A stretch of 55,932 nt of DNA from Paracoccaceae bacterium (GCA_020447005.1 JAGRDO010000062.1:26202-82133), one strand, 5' to 3'. Shown: positions 1-8,789, counted from the first letter of the stretch. Numbers and translations: made by a program. The notes: a model not told the origin generated them from the sequence alone.

Positions 1-1600
1 AGACGTAGAAGGGCGAGTGGATGAAATGCGGGATATAGGACCAGAACGTTTCGTAACCGTCCATGAATTCGAAAACGGGACCGAGGCTTTCGCCCTGAAC
101 GCTCATCCACAGGGCGTTGATGTCTTCGGGGGTCAATTCGCCTTCGCGCCGCGCGGCATGAAGTTTGCATTCGAAATCGTAAAAGGCGATCTGACGGACC
201 ACCGTATTGATCATATCCTCAACCTTGCCCGCCAGCAGGGTCTTGCGCTCGGTCTTGTCCCGCGCGTCTGACAGAAGCTTGCGGAAGGTCAGCATCTCGC
301 CGAATACGGATGCGGTTTCGGCCAGTGTCAGGGGGGTAGAGGCCAGCATTTCGCCTTGTGGCGCCGCAAGAACCTGATGAACGCCGTGGCCCAATTCATG
401 CGCCAGGGTCATCACGTCGCGCGGTTTTCCAAGATAGTTCAGCATCACATAAGGGTGGACGTCGGTGACCGTCGGATGTGCGAACGCGCCCGGCGCCTTG
501 CCCGGTTTGACGGCCGCGTCGATCCAGCCCTTGTCGAAGAAAGGTTCGGTCAGCGCGGCAAGCTCCGGTGAAAACGCCGAATACGCCTGGGTGACGGTCC
601 GGCGGGCCTCGTCCCATCCGACCGTGCGCCTTGCCTCGACCGGCAGGGGGGCGTTGCGGTCCCAGACCTGCAATTTCTCAAGACCCATCCACTTCGCCTT
701 CAGCTTGTAATAGCGGTGCGACAGCTTGGGGTAGGCGGCGACGACGGCATCGCGCAGCGCCTGAACCACCTCGGGCTCGACATGGTTCGAAAGGTGCCGG
801 GCGGTTTGCGGCGTCGGCATCTTGCGCCAGCGGTCATCGATTTCCTTTTCCTTGGCCAGCGTGTTGTGGATACGCGCGAATAGCTTCACGTTTTCACCGA
901 ACACCTTCGCCAGCGCCCTTGCGCCCGCTTCGCGGCGGTCGCGCTCCTGCTCGCTCAGAAGGTTCAGCGTGGCTTCCAGGCTCAGTGGTTCATCCTCACC
1001 CGCCACAGTGAACGTCAAACCTGCCATGGTTTCATCGAAAAGCTTGTTCCATGCCGAAGCGCCAACAGGCGATTGATCGTGAAGGAACTTTTCCAGCTCA
1101 TCCGACAACTGATGCGGTTTCATCGCGCGCATGCGGTCGAAGACCGGCTTGTAGCGGCCAATCGTCGCGTCGGCTCCGAAGACCGACTGATAGGTCGCGT
1201 CGTCGATCCGGTTGAATTCCAACGAGAAAAACACGAGCGGAGTGGTGATTTCCGTTATCTTGTCCTGACAGTCCGACATGAACTTGGCGCGCGACGCGTC
1301 CATCGTGTTCTGATAGTAGCGCAGACCCGCATAGGACATGATCCGCCCTGCTGTGGCCTCGATCCGCTCATATTCTCGAATGCACGCCAGCATGGCCCCT
1401 GCATCGAGACCCGCAAGCTTGCCCTGATAGCGGGCCGCGAAGTCCGCACATGCGGCTTCAAGCCAATTCATGTCGCGTGAAAGTTCGGGTGCATCCGGGG
1501 ACGGATAAAGATCGCTCAGGTCCCATTCGGGCAGATCCCCAAGCCCGCCTTTCGAAATCGAAGTGTCGAAGACGGGGCGGGGCAAGTGCATAGCTGGCAT
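1..1600 (-). CDS. pepF: Oligoendopeptidase F, M3 family (3' end outside window)
   Basis: Zinc metallopeptidase of the M3/PepF family, which cuts short peptides in the cytoplasm. About 533 residues are visible and the C-terminus runs off the left edge. The HELGH zinc motif (HExxH) is encoded at 386-400 (minus strand), followed by a TLAETASVFGE segment that supplies the third zinc ligand (Glu) in this family. The start is taken at the ATG at 1598-1600 (protein begins MPAMHLPRP); a second ATG lies three codons in. It is divergent from the Anbu-like gene across about 144 bp. The family call is firm; the exact substrate range is not visible. Confidence 0.93.
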   Translation of the reverse strand, partial: MPAMHLPRPVFDTSISKGGLGDLPEWDLSDLYPSPDAPELSRDMNWLEAACADFAARYQGKLAGLDAGAMLACIREYERIEATAGRIMSYAGLRYYQNTMDASRAKFMSDCQDKITEITTPLVFFSLEFNRIDDATYQSVFGADATIGRYKPVFDRMRAMKPHQLSDELEKFLHDQSPVGASAWNKLFDETMAGLTFTVAGEDEPLSLEATLNLLSEQERDRREAGARALAKVFGENVKLFARIHNTLAKEKEIDDRWRKMPTPQTARHLSNHVEPEVVQALRDAVVAAYPKLSHRYYKLKAKWMGLEKLQVWDRNAPLPVEARRTVGWDEARRTVTQAYSAFSPELAALTEPFFDKGWIDAAVKPGKAPGAFAHPTVTDVHPYVMLNYLGKPRDVMTLAHELGHGVHQVLAAPQGEMLASTPLTLAETASVFGEMLTFRKLLSDARDKTERKTLLAGKVEDMINTVVRQIAFYDFECKLHAARREGELTPEDINALWMSVQGESLGPVFEFMDGYETFWSYIPHFIHSPFYV

Positions 1601-1744
1601 GTCTGTTCCTCAGATAGGTTCGTCACTGAAATGGCAGGGGGGGCACCACAACGCAAGACCGGGCCAGCGATTCAGTCGCGCGCGGTGTTGCCGTGGCCCG
1701 GTCCCGGCCTTACTGTGGCGCGGTTCGGACCGGAGTATATCATC

Positions 1745-2470
1745 ATGACCTATTGCGTCGGGTTGCTGTTGAACGAAGGCATGGTGCTTTTGTCCGACAC
1801 AAGAACCAATGCCGGGCTCGATCACATTTCGTCTTACCGCAAGATGTTCACATTCGAGGTGCCGGGCGAACGCGTCATCACGATCCTGACCGCTGGCAGT
1901 CTTTCGGCCACCCAACTGACGATCGCGCGCCTTCAGGAAGCCATCGATGCACCGGATGCGACGGGCGACAATTCCATCCTTCTGGCGCCATCGCTCTTGA
2001 AGGTTGCCGAGATCGTCGGTGCGACGCTGTGGTCCGTGCGCGACGCGATGGATCAGCGGCTGAAAGCGAACGGCCATTTCGGATCCGCTTCGATGATCGT
2101 CGCCGGCCAACGCAAGGGCGGCGTGATGCGCATGTTCCTGATCTACCCGGAGGGCAATTTCATCGAGGCGACGGCGGAAACGCCGTTCTTGCAGGTTGGT
2201 GAGCACAAATACGGCAAGCCGATCCTCGACCGGATCGTGCGGTCGGAAACGACGCTCGACGACGGGAAGAAGGCGGTGCTGCTGTCGATGGATTCGACAT
2301 TGCGGTCTAACCTGTCGGTCGGGATGCCGCTTGATCTTGCCGTAATCAGGGAAGGTGATTGTCGACTGTCCCATCAGCGCAGGATCGAGGCCGGCGATGC
2401 CGATTTTGCAAAGATGAGCGCAGCCTGGTCGCGCGTGCTGCGCGACGGTTTCCTGAAAATGAAGATCTGA
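1745..2470 (+). CDS. Anbu-type proteasome-like peptidase (ancestral beta subunit)
   Basis: A 241-residue protein of the 20S proteasome beta-like Ntn-hydrolase fold, Anbu branch. After removal of Met the N-terminus is Thr1 (MTYCVGLLL), followed by Asp17 in LLSDTRTNAG and Lys32 in SYRKM, the expected catalytic set. The reading frame is open upstream, but this ATG has a GGAG at 1732-1735 with 9-nt spacing and is the only start that exposes Thr1. Anbu genes are often found beside a transglutaminase-like protein, an alpha-E protein and an ATP-grasp protein; none is here. The neighbours are pepF (divergent) and a lysophospholipase (convergent). The in vivo role of Anbu is unsettled, so no pathway is assigned. 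Confidence 0.9.
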   Translation: MTYCVGLLLNEGMVLLSDTRTNAGLDHISSYRKMFTFEVPGERVITILTAGSLSATQLTIARLQEAIDAPDATGDNSILLAPSLLKVAEIVGATLWSVRDAMDQRLKANGHFGSASMIVAGQRKGGVMRMFLIYPEGNFIEATAETPFLQVGEHKYGKPILDRIVRSETTLDDGKKAVLLSMDSTLRSNLSVGMPLDLAVIREGDCRLSHQRRIEAGDADFAKMSAAWSRVLRDGFLKMKI

Positions 2471-2485
2471 GAGGCGGGGCGTCGA

Positions 2486-3421
2486 TCAGCCTGCTGATTT
2501 TCCGAAAAGGGCAGCGGCGGCATCGTAGAACCTGGTTCGGATCGCAGGGCCTTCCATCATCAATTCATGCTCGGCACCTTCGGCCAGGATAAAGTCCGCC
2601 CCGGGCCACCGGGTCATCCTGTCTTGAATTGCCGCGGTATCGACGATCCGCTCGTTCAGTCCCAACATCGTGATGCAGGCATAGTCGGGCGACGCCATCC
2701 GGCGCAGCGCGTCCGTTTCAAGCAGGGCTTCGTGCAGCCATTGCAGGGTCGGGCCGCCGATGGAAAGGTCTGGATGTTCGACCACCTGACGGCGAATGAA
2801 ATTGTACATCGCTTCGTCACGCGTCAACACATTGCCTGCAAAGCCGGCAGTGACCACATAGTTTTCGCGTGACGTGCTGGGCACCAGACTGTTGCCGTAG
2901 CCTATCGCCGTTCCGATTGACGACATGCTGCGCGCGATGGGGCGCATCAGCGGATGGATGCGGATACCCCACATCGGTGCTGAAAAGGCGACCGCACGAA
3001 CGCCGATGCCTTCATGAAGCGCCCGCAAGCCGATGCATCCGCCCATCGAATGGCAGACGAGGAAAAACGGTTCGGGCAGGCTTTCGCTCCGCGCGAATTC
3101 GACGAATGCCGCCACGTCCAGTTGATAGTCGGAAAACCTTCCGACATGGCCGGGGTCCGGGTCCGCGATCAACCGGTCGGCCAGCCCCTGCCCCCGCCAG
3201 TCCAGCGTGGCCATCGAATACCCGCGCTTGGCAAACTCCGCAGCGGCGGGGCCATATTTCTCGATGCACTCGGTGCGGCCGGGAAACAAGAGAACCGTAC
3301 CCTTGTCGCCCTTGTGCCAGCTGGCGGCCCGGATGCGTACAGCGTCAGAGGTTTGCAGCCAGCGGCAAAGAACGCCGTCCGGTGCGTCGGCGACGTCCAC
3401 GTAGAAGGGGGCGGCGGCCAT
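2486..3421 (-). CDS. Alpha/beta hydrolase, lysophospholipase (PldB-like)
   Basis: A 311-residue serine hydrolase resembling monoacylglycerol lipase/lysophospholipase L2. The nucleophile elbow reads CHSMGG with Ser about residue 125; the usual first Gly of GxSxG is Cys. FPGRTE near residue 46 is the oxyanion-hole region, and the catalytic His is probably in EGAEHELM near the C-terminus. No signal peptide is evident, so it is likely cytoplasmic or loosely membrane-associated. It lies 9 bp downstream of the SCP2-like gene on the same strand, so the two are probably cotranscribed, which suggests a shared lipid-handling role. Substrate is inferred from family only. Confidence 0.85.
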   Translation of the reverse strand: MAAAPFYVDVADAPDGVLCRWLQTSDAVRIRAASWHKGDKGTVLLFPGRTECIEKYGPAAAEFAKRGYSMATLDWRGQGLADRLIADPDPGHVGRFSDYQLDVAAFVEFARSESLPEPFFLVCHSMGGCIGLRALHEGIGVRAVAFSAPMWGIRIHPLMRPIARSMSSIGTAIGYGNSLVPSTSRENYVVTAGFAGNVLTRDEAMYNFIRRQVVEHPDLSIGGPTLQWLHEALLETDALRRMASPDYACITMLGLNERIVDTAAIQDRMTRWPGADFILAEGAEHELMMEGPAIRTRFYDAAAALFGKSAG

Positions 3422-3430
3422 CCCGGATGA

Positions 3431-3718
3431 TCAGGACAGGGCGGCGCCAAGCTGCATGGCAAGGCCCATGTCGCCATCCACCGCAAGTTTTCCCTGCATG
3501 AAGGCAGCCGTCGGGTTCACGTCACCACTCAGGATGCCTTCAAAAGTTTCCCGGTCCGCCGTCAGAGTGACATCGGCTTCGTCATCCCCGGCACGCACAC
3601 CATTGCCGTCGACAACCAGGGCGCCTTCGCCCTCGATCACGAATTTTGCCGTTCCCGAAATCCCGCCGGACAGCTTTTCGCTCAGCGCGGCGACCGCCGC
3701 ATTCACAACGTCACTCAT
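3431..3718 (-). CDS. SCP2 sterol-binding-domain protein
   Basis: A 95-residue single-domain protein of the sterol carrier protein 2 fold, which binds lipids or acyl-CoA in a hydrophobic tunnel. The typical closing pattern is present: TADRETFEGILSGDVNPTAAFMQGKLAVDGDMGLAMQL, where the GDVNPTAAFMQGKL core is diagnostic. The frame is open further upstream, but the ATG at 3716-3718 has a strong GGAGGAA Shine-Dalgarno sequence just ahead of it. It precedes the lysophospholipase gene by 9 bp, consistent with a small lipid-metabolism operon. Bacterial ligands are unknown. Confidence 0.88.
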   Translation of the reverse strand: MSDVVNAAVAALSEKLSGGISGTAKFVIEGEGALVVDGNGVRAGDDEADVTLTADRETFEGILSGDVNPTAAFMQGKLAVDGDMGLAMQLGAALS

Positions 3719-3797
3719 TCTTCCTCCAATCGTGATTGCCGGAGAACCGCAAATCCCTCGCCATCTCCGGGCCCGTTCGGATACACTGTGCATCGTT

Positions 3798-4358
3798 ATG
3801 GGACGTTTCGCCACCCACCTGTGCGTGTTTTTCATCGTGCTTGCCGCCACGTCGCTGGCCGCGGGGCCGATCCGCGCGGCGTCGGAAACGCTCGACCAGC
3901 TTTACTCGGAACTGGCCGATCCGGATAACGCTGACTGGCCACGCGTACAGGCCGACATTCTGCGGGAATGGTCGCGGTCCGGTTCCCCGTCCATGGACCT
4001 TCTTTTGAAGCGCGGACGCGATGCGATGAACGCGGGCGATCTTCAGGCGGCGATCGAACATCTTACCGCGCTGGTGGATCACGCCCCTGACTTTGCCGAA
4101 GGATGGAACGCGCGTGCGACAGCTTACTATCTTGCCGGAGAGTTCGGGCCATCCGTCTCCGACATCCAGCATGTGCTTGCGCTGAACCCGCACCATTTCG
4201 GCGCCCTGTCGGGCTATGGCAAGATCCTTGAGGCGCTTGGCAAGGATGATCTGGCCAAACGTGTATATGCGGCGTCGCTCGCTATACATCCCCATCAAGA
4301 GGCGATAAAGCAGGCCCTCGAACAGCTGAACCTTAAATCCACAGGTACCGAGCTTTAG
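3798..4358 (+). CDS. Exported TPR-repeat protein
   Basis: A 186-residue protein with an N-terminal signal peptide (hydrophobic FFIVLAATSLAAG after MGRFATHLC) and tandem tetratricopeptide repeats over about residues 65-170 (A-x-x-x-G pattern in GDLQAAIEHL, AEGWNARATAYYLAGEF and FGALSGYGKILEALGK). TPRs mediate protein-protein contact, here in the periplasm. The frame is open upstream, but only the ATG at 3798 gives a clean signal peptide. It is divergent from the SCP2 gene and ends 10 bp before the helicase gene, so it may be read through into it. Partner unknown. Confidence 0.85.
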   Translation: MGRFATHLCVFFIVLAATSLAAGPIRAASETLDQLYSELADPDNADWPRVQADILREWSRSGSPSMDLLLKRGRDAMNAGDLQAAIEHLTALVDHAPDFAEGWNARATAYYLAGEFGPSVSDIQHVLALNPHHFGALSGYGKILEALGKDDLAKRVYAASLAIHPHQEAIKQALEQLNLKSTGTEL

Positions 4359-4368
4359 GAGCGGTTCA

Positions 4369-7134
4369 ATGGCGGCAGAGACGAGGATCACTGCGGTCCT
4401 CGGGCCGACGAACACGGGCAAAACCCATTACGCGATCGAAAGGATGCTGGCGCATCGGACCGGTGTGATCGGCCTGCCATTGCGGCTTTTGGCGCGCGAG
4501 GTCTATGACCGTGTCGTTGCGGCGCGCGGGCCATCGGTGGCAGCATTGGTGACCGGGGAAGAACGGATCGTCGGGTCCCGAGCGCAATACTGGATCTGTA
4601 CGGTCGAAGCGATGCCGACGGATATCGGTTGCGACTTTCTGGCCGTTGACGAGGTTCAGCTTTGCGCCGACCCGGACAGGGGCCATGTCTTTACGGACCG
4701 GCTGCTGAACGCGCGCGGCCTTTCCGAGACGCTTTTCCTGGGCTCGGACGCAATGCGCGGAACAATCGCGGCATTGGTCCCGAAAGTTCAGTTTCTGAAG
4801 CGCGACCGGTTTTCGACGCTGACCTATACCGGTTCCAAGAAACTGAGCCGGATGCCGGCGCGCAGTGCCATTGTCGGGTTTTCGGTTGAAAACGTCTATG
4901 CGATCGCCGAGCTGATCCGCCGCCAGAAGGGCGGGGCGGCCGTGGTGATGGGGGCGCTGAGCCCGCGCACCCGGAACGCACAGGTGGCGATGTACCAGAA
5001 CGGCGAGGTGGATTACCTTGTCGCCACGGATGCCATCGGCATGGGGCTGAACCTCGATATCAATCACGTCGCGTTTTCGGCCACGGCGAAGTTTGATGGC
5101 TGGCGAATGCGTGATCTGTTTCCCCATGAACTGGGCCAGATCGCCGGGCGGGCCGGACGCTACATGACACCCGGCAGCTTTGGCGTGACGGGTGAAGCCG
5201 CGCCCCTTGGCGATGATGTCGCCGAGGCAATCGAAAACCATCGCTTCCGTCCGATCGACCGAATCAACTGGCGGTCGAGCGATCTGGATTTCAGCGGACT
5301 GGACGGCTTGATCGCCTCGCTCGAAGCCGGCCCGCAGAATGAACGCCTGATGCGCGGCCGCCCGGCAGATGACCTTCGCGCGCTCAAGGCGCTTGCCGAG
5401 CAGCAGCAGATTATCGATCGCGTGCGTCATCCCCGCGATCTGCGACTTTTGTGGGATGTCTGCAGAATCCCTGATTTTCAGGGCATTTCGGCGCAAGAAC
5501 ACGCGAATCTGCTGCTGCGCATACACGGATTCCTGCAAGACGGCCACGTTCCGGACGACTGGCTGGCAGCGCAAATCCGCCGGATCGACAAGATTGCGGG
5601 CGATATCGAAACAATATCGAAAAGGTTGGCATATATCCGCACATGGACATACGTCGCGCAGCGCTCGGGCTGGGTCGCGGATGAAAGCCATTGGCGGCAG
5701 GAAACACGCGCTGTAGAAGACCGCCTGTCAGATGCTCTGCATGAAGCTCTGACCCAAAGATTTGTGGACCGGCGGACAAGCGTTCTTCTTCGCCGGCTCA
5801 AGCAGAAGGAGGGCCTCGTGGCCGAGGTGAATGACAAGGGTGAAGTTGCGGTCGAGGGCGAATTCGTCGGTCGGCTGGAAGGGTTCCGCTTCCGGCAGGA
5901 CAGCTCGGCCTCGCCCGACGCTGCCAAGACGCTGAAGCAGGCTGCCTATGAAGCCCTGCGCCCGGAGTTTCATCTTCGCGCGGATCGTTTCTATAACGCG
6001 CCGGATACCGAGATCGACTTTACCGAGCAGGGCGGCCTGATGTGGGGAACATCCGCGGTCGGCAAGCTCGTCAAAGGCCCCGACGCGATGAGGCCGCAGG
6101 TCGAAGCCTTCGTCGACGAAGAAGCGGGCTTTGACGTGGCTGAAAAGGTGCGCCGTCGGTTGCAGCATTTCATTGACCGCCGGGTCGCGACGCTGTTTGA
6201 GCCGTTGCTGAACATTCAGCGCGATGAAACGCTGGCCGGGCTTGCACGCGGCTTTGCGTTCCGCCTGATCGAGGCGCTGGGCGTGCTGCCCCGCGAAGGG
6301 GTTGCGGATGAAGTCAAGGCGCTGGATCAGGACATGCGCGGCGCCCTTCGAAAGCACGGCGTCCGGTTCGGTCAGTATACGATCTTTCAGCCCGCGCTGC
6401 TGAAACCCGCTCCGACGCGGCTGCGGCTTGTCCTGTGGTCGTTGAATGAGCGTCTGGACGAATTTCCCGAAAGCCCGCCGCCGGGTCTGGTGACCGTGCC
6501 GAACCTGCCGGATGTTCCGAAAGGGTATTACACGCTTTCCGGATATCACCCCGCCGGTGCACGCGCGATCCGCATAGACATGCTGGAACGCCTTGCCGAT
6601 ATCTTGCGGACGATGGACAGCCGTACGGGGTTCGAGGCCAACCCCGACATGTTGTCCATCACCGGCATGACGTTGGAGCAGTTCGCCGATCTTATGGACG
6701 GGCTGGGCTACAAGGGCGAAAAGGGCGAACGCGAGAAAGTCCGCTCGGAACCGGTCGCGGCCCCGGTCGAGGAAGGCAAGACCGCCAATCCGATCACCGA
6801 GGAAGAAGCGGCCCTTCAGACGGTCACGGAAACCGAAACCTACTTCACCTTCACCTGGGTGCCCAAACCGCGCGCGCCGCGGGGCGAACGCCCGCAACGC
6901 AATCGGCGGCCCGAGTCCGGGGAACGCCGGGCCGACAAGCCGCGCGGAGACCGGAGCGGGGCAAAGTTCGGCAAGGGCAAACCTGGCGGCAAACCTGGCG
7001 GCAAACCTGGCGGCAAGCCCAAGCGCGAGGATCAAGGCGAGCGCAAGTTTGAATCCCGCCCGCCGAAGAAGGACCGTATTGACCCGGACAACCCCTTCGC
7101 CGCCGCCCTTATGGGATTGAAGGGCAAGATCTGA
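4369..7134 (+). CDS. Suv3-like DEAD/DEAH-type RNA helicase
   Basis: A 921-residue SF2 helicase related to mitochondrial Suv3. Motif I is GPTNTGKT (residues 12-19), motif II is DEVQ (94-97), ATDAIGMGLNLD (219-230) is motif V, and QIAGRAGR (257-264) is motif VI. The long middle and C-terminal part has no motif I can name. The end is a basic, disordered tail rich in Lys/Gly/Arg with a perfect repeat of the tetrapeptide KPGG (about 6979-7017), a plausible RNA-binding or protein-contact tail. In mitochondria Suv3 works with a 3' exonuclease in RNA turnover; the bacterial role is inferred. The next gene is an S4 RNA-binding protein, 7 bp downstream, suggesting a joint RNA function. Confidence 0.88.
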   Translation: MAAETRITAVLGPTNTGKTHYAIERMLAHRTGVIGLPLRLLAREVYDRVVAARGPSVAALVTGEERIVGSRAQYWICTVEAMPTDIGCDFLAVDEVQLCADPDRGHVFTDRLLNARGLSETLFLGSDAMRGTIAALVPKVQFLKRDRFSTLTYTGSKKLSRMPARSAIVGFSVENVYAIAELIRRQKGGAAVVMGALSPRTRNAQVAMYQNGEVDYLVATDAIGMGLNLDINHVAFSATAKFDGWRMRDLFPHELGQIAGRAGRYMTPGSFGVTGEAAPLGDDVAEAIENHRFRPIDRINWRSSDLDFSGLDGLIASLEAGPQNERLMRGRPADDLRALKALAEQQQIIDRVRHPRDLRLLWDVCRIPDFQGISAQEHANLLLRIHGFLQDGHVPDDWLAAQIRRIDKIAGDIETISKRLAYIRTWTYVAQRSGWVADESHWRQETRAVEDRLSDALHEALTQRFVDRRTSVLLRRLKQKEGLVAEVNDKGEVAVEGEFVGRLEGFRFRQDSSASPDAAKTLKQAAYEALRPEFHLRADRFYNAPDTEIDFTEQGGLMWGTSAVGKLVKGPDAMRPQVEAFVDEEAGFDVAEKVRRRLQHFIDRRVATLFEPLLNIQRDETLAGLARGFAFRLIEALGVLPREGVADEVKALDQDMRGALRKHGVRFGQYTIFQPALLKPAPTRLRLVLWSLNERLDEFPESPPPGLVTVPNLPDVPKGYYTLSGYHPAGARAIRIDMLERLADILRTMDSRTGFEANPDMLSITGMTLEQFADLMDGLGYKGEKGEREKVRSEPVAAPVEEGKTANPITEEEAALQTVTETETYFTFTWVPKPRAPRGERPQRNRRPESGERRADKPRGDRSGAKFGKGKPGGKPGGKPGGKPKREDQGERKFESRPPKKDRIDPDNPFAAALMGLKGKI
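6979..7017 (+). repeat. 12-bp in-frame tandem repeat (KPGG) in helicase tail
   Basis: The unit aaacctggcggc occurs three times head to tail, followed by a diverged fourth copy. Each unit encodes KPGG. The copies are identical at third positions, which points to recent slippage expansion rather than selection on the protein alone. Copy number may differ between strains. Confidence 0.85.
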
Positions 7135-7141
7135 GACGCCG

Positions 7142-7444
7142 TTGCCCGACGACCGCATCCGCATCGACAAATGGCTCTGGCAGGCGCGGTTCTTCAAGAC
7201 CCGCGGTCTCGCCTCTGAAATGGTGACCGCCGGGCATCTTCGTGTGAATGGCGACAAGACCGCCAAACCGGGCCGGGCGGTCGGGCAGGGCGATGTACTG
7301 ACCTTTCGTCAGGCGGGCGTGATCCGGGTGATACGGATCCTCGCCTGCGGGACAAGGCGTGGACCCGCGCCCGAGGCGCGCGGTCTCTACGAAGATCTTG
7401 CCGTCCCCGACGGCGTCCCGGTTTCCGCCAGCGAAGGGGAATAA
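7142..7444 (+). CDS. S4-domain RNA-binding protein (Hsp15/HslR-like)
   Basis: A 100-residue protein starting almost directly with the S4 fold: RIDKWLWQARFFKTRGLA, then VTAGHLRVNG and a GQGDVLTF strand, as in Hsp15. Hsp15 binds 50S subunits carrying stalled nascent chains; that role is known for E. coli and only inferred here. It is shorter than E. coli Hsp15 (about 133 residues), lacking much of the basic C-terminal tail. The start appears to be TTG at 7142, 7 bp after the helicase stop; no ATG or GTG in frame would keep the first S4 helix. Probably translated together with the helicase. Confidence 0.85.
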   Translation: MPDDRIRIDKWLWQARFFKTRGLASEMVTAGHLRVNGDKTAKPGRAVGQGDVLTFRQAGVIRVIRILACGTRRGPAPEARGLYEDLAVPDGVPVSASEGE

Positions 7445-7559
7445 TTTCTCGCCGGGCCGTGCCATCGGCATTGCCCGGTCTTTCCGCCAGTCCGCGACTT
7501 GAATGATGGTCGTCTTGGGGCTAGGTAGCGGCGGAAACACCATGACCCGGATGCTGAAC

Positions 7560-7898
7560 ATGACCTATGTCGTCACCGATAACTGCATCGCCTGCAAATA
7601 CACCGACTGCGTGGAAGTCTGCCCGGTCGACTGCTTCTACGAAGGCGAGAACATGCTTGTCATCCACCCCGATGAATGCATCGATTGCGGTGTCTGCGAA
7701 CCGGAATGCCCCGCTGACGCGATCCGTCCGGATACCGAGCCGGATCTGGATAAATGGGTCGAGTTCAATCGCAAATATTCCGAGATGTGGCCGGTTATCA
7801 CCCAACGCAAGGATCCCCTTCCCGAAGCCGAGGCGCGCGACGGGGAAACCGGTAAGCTGGACAAGTACTTCTCCGAAGCGCCGGGCGAGGGCGATTGA
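7560..7898 (+). CDS. fdxA: 7Fe ferredoxin (3Fe-4S/4Fe-4S)
   Basis: A 112-residue FdxA-type ferredoxin. Two cluster motifs are visible near the N-terminus: [17 protein letters not shown] for the 3Fe-4S side and [12 protein letters not shown] for the 4Fe-4S side, in the usual Azotobacter FdI-like order. A small cytoplasmic electron carrier. The frame is open from 7503, but the ATG at 7560 gives the conserved N-terminus MTYVVTDNC. It ends in a pair of hairpins (see 7897-7937). Physiological partner not evident. Confidence 0.93.
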   Translation: MTYVVTDNCIACKYTDCVEVCPVDCFYEGENMLVIHPDECIDCGVCEPECPADAIRPDTEPDLDKWVEFNRKYSEMWPVITQRKDPLPEAEARDGETGKLDKYFSEAPGEGD

Positions 7899-7937
7899 TT
7901 CGCTGCGAATCGCCTTTCTGATTCGTTTTGGCGAATC
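7897..7937 (+). terminator. Two tandem GATTCG/CGAATC hairpins at the fdxA 3' end
   Basis: Two inverted repeats with the same 6-bp arms follow one another: GATTCG-CTG-CGAATC (7897-7911, overlapping the fdxA stop codon) and GATTCG-TTTTGG-CGAATC (7920-7937). There is no clear run of T after either. They could act as a terminator/mRNA-stabilising pair or a protein-binding dyad. The rest of the 7938-8197 gap is unusually AT-rich near 8015-8045, with a TATATT at 8037-8042 that may be the carD -10 box, but the -35 is weak. Confidence 0.5.
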
Positions 7938-8197
7938 GTTGGAAACAAAGAAAATCAAGCACGTAATCTTGTGCGTCTGTGCGGCATTGGTCCCCACCGC
8001 TGCATCGCGGCACTTTAAAATATTTGGTTTTTCGATTATATTACTGTCACACAGTTGGATGAGGATACCCGATCTCGCCGAGGGCTGAGCCGGTGGTGGG
8101 GACTGCTGCGACGAAATAACGGTGCGACCGGCTCTTGTTTGAACCGGGCGCATTTTCTTCGCCGTGACGATCGGTGTCCGGACAAGGATGAATGTTT

Positions 8198-8707
8198 ATG
8201 AGCAAGACCAAGAAGAACGAATTCCATCCCAATGAATTCGTCGTGTATCCGGCCCATGGCGTCGGCCGCATCATGGCCGTCGAAGAGCAGGAAATCGCCG
8301 GGCTGAAGCTTGAGCTTTTCGTGATCTCGTTCGAAAAGGACAAGATGACCCTGCGCGTGCCGACGCATAAGGCGACCGAAATCGGCATGCGGCAGCTGTC
8401 GTCGCCCGATCTGATTTCCAAGGCGCTGGAAACGTTGAAGGGCAAGGCCCGGACCAAGCGGGCCATGTGGTCGCGCCGGGCGCAGGAATACGAACAGAAG
8501 ATCAATTCCGGTGACCTCATGGCCATCGCGGAAGTGGTGCGCGATCTGCACCGGACCGATGACCAGCGCGAGCAAAGCTATTCCGAGCGGCAGCTTTATG
8601 AAGCCGCGCTCGATCGCCTGACCCGCGAAGTGGCGGCCGTCTCTGGCGTTGACGAGGCCGGTGCCCAGAAAAAGGTCGACGATGTTCTGTTGTCGCGCGC
8701 TGCGTGA
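8198..8707 (+). CDS. CarD/CdnL family transcription regulator
   Basis: A 169-residue protein with an N-terminal RNA-polymerase-interacting domain (FVVYPAHGVGRI, a CarD-family hallmark) and a helical C-terminal half (SRRAQEYEQKINSGDLMAIAEVVRDL). CarD/CdnL proteins bind the RNAP beta subunit and stabilise open promoter complexes, notably at rRNA promoters. Of two in-frame ATGs (8192 and 8198) the second is better placed behind AAGGA at 8184-8188. It is a single-gene unit, closed by a strong terminator at 8733-8759. Confidence 0.93.
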   Translation: MSKTKKNEFHPNEFVVYPAHGVGRIMAVEEQEIAGLKLELFVISFEKDKMTLRVPTHKATEIGMRQLSSPDLISKALETLKGKARTKRAMWSRRAQEYEQKINSGDLMAIAEVVRDLHRTDDQREQSYSERQLYEAALDRLTREVAAVSGVDEAGAQKKVDDVLLSRAA

Positions 8708-8732
8708 TCCGGAAGTAATCGGCAATGCCAAG

Positions 8733-8759
8733 AACCGCGGCCGGTGGCCGCGGTTTTTT
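8733..8759 (+). terminator. Rho-independent terminator after carD
   Basis: Perfect stem CCGCGGCC-GGT-GGCCGCGG (8735-8753), extended by A-T pairs, followed by TTTTTT at 8754-8759. A canonical intrinsic terminator, 27 bp after the carD stop codon. Confidence 0.93.
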
Positions 8760-8789
8760 CTTTCCAACGTGCTTTGAAGGCCGAGACCG

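Noticed and set aside
1605-1621. GTTC-N9-GTTC near the pepF/Anbu gap considered as a LexA box
   Set aside because: The spacer is 9, not 7, so it does not meet the alphaproteobacterial consensus.
6979-7017. Short repeats considered as CRISPR or a mobile element
   Set aside because: They are contiguous in-frame 12-bp units with no spacers, inside a coding tail.
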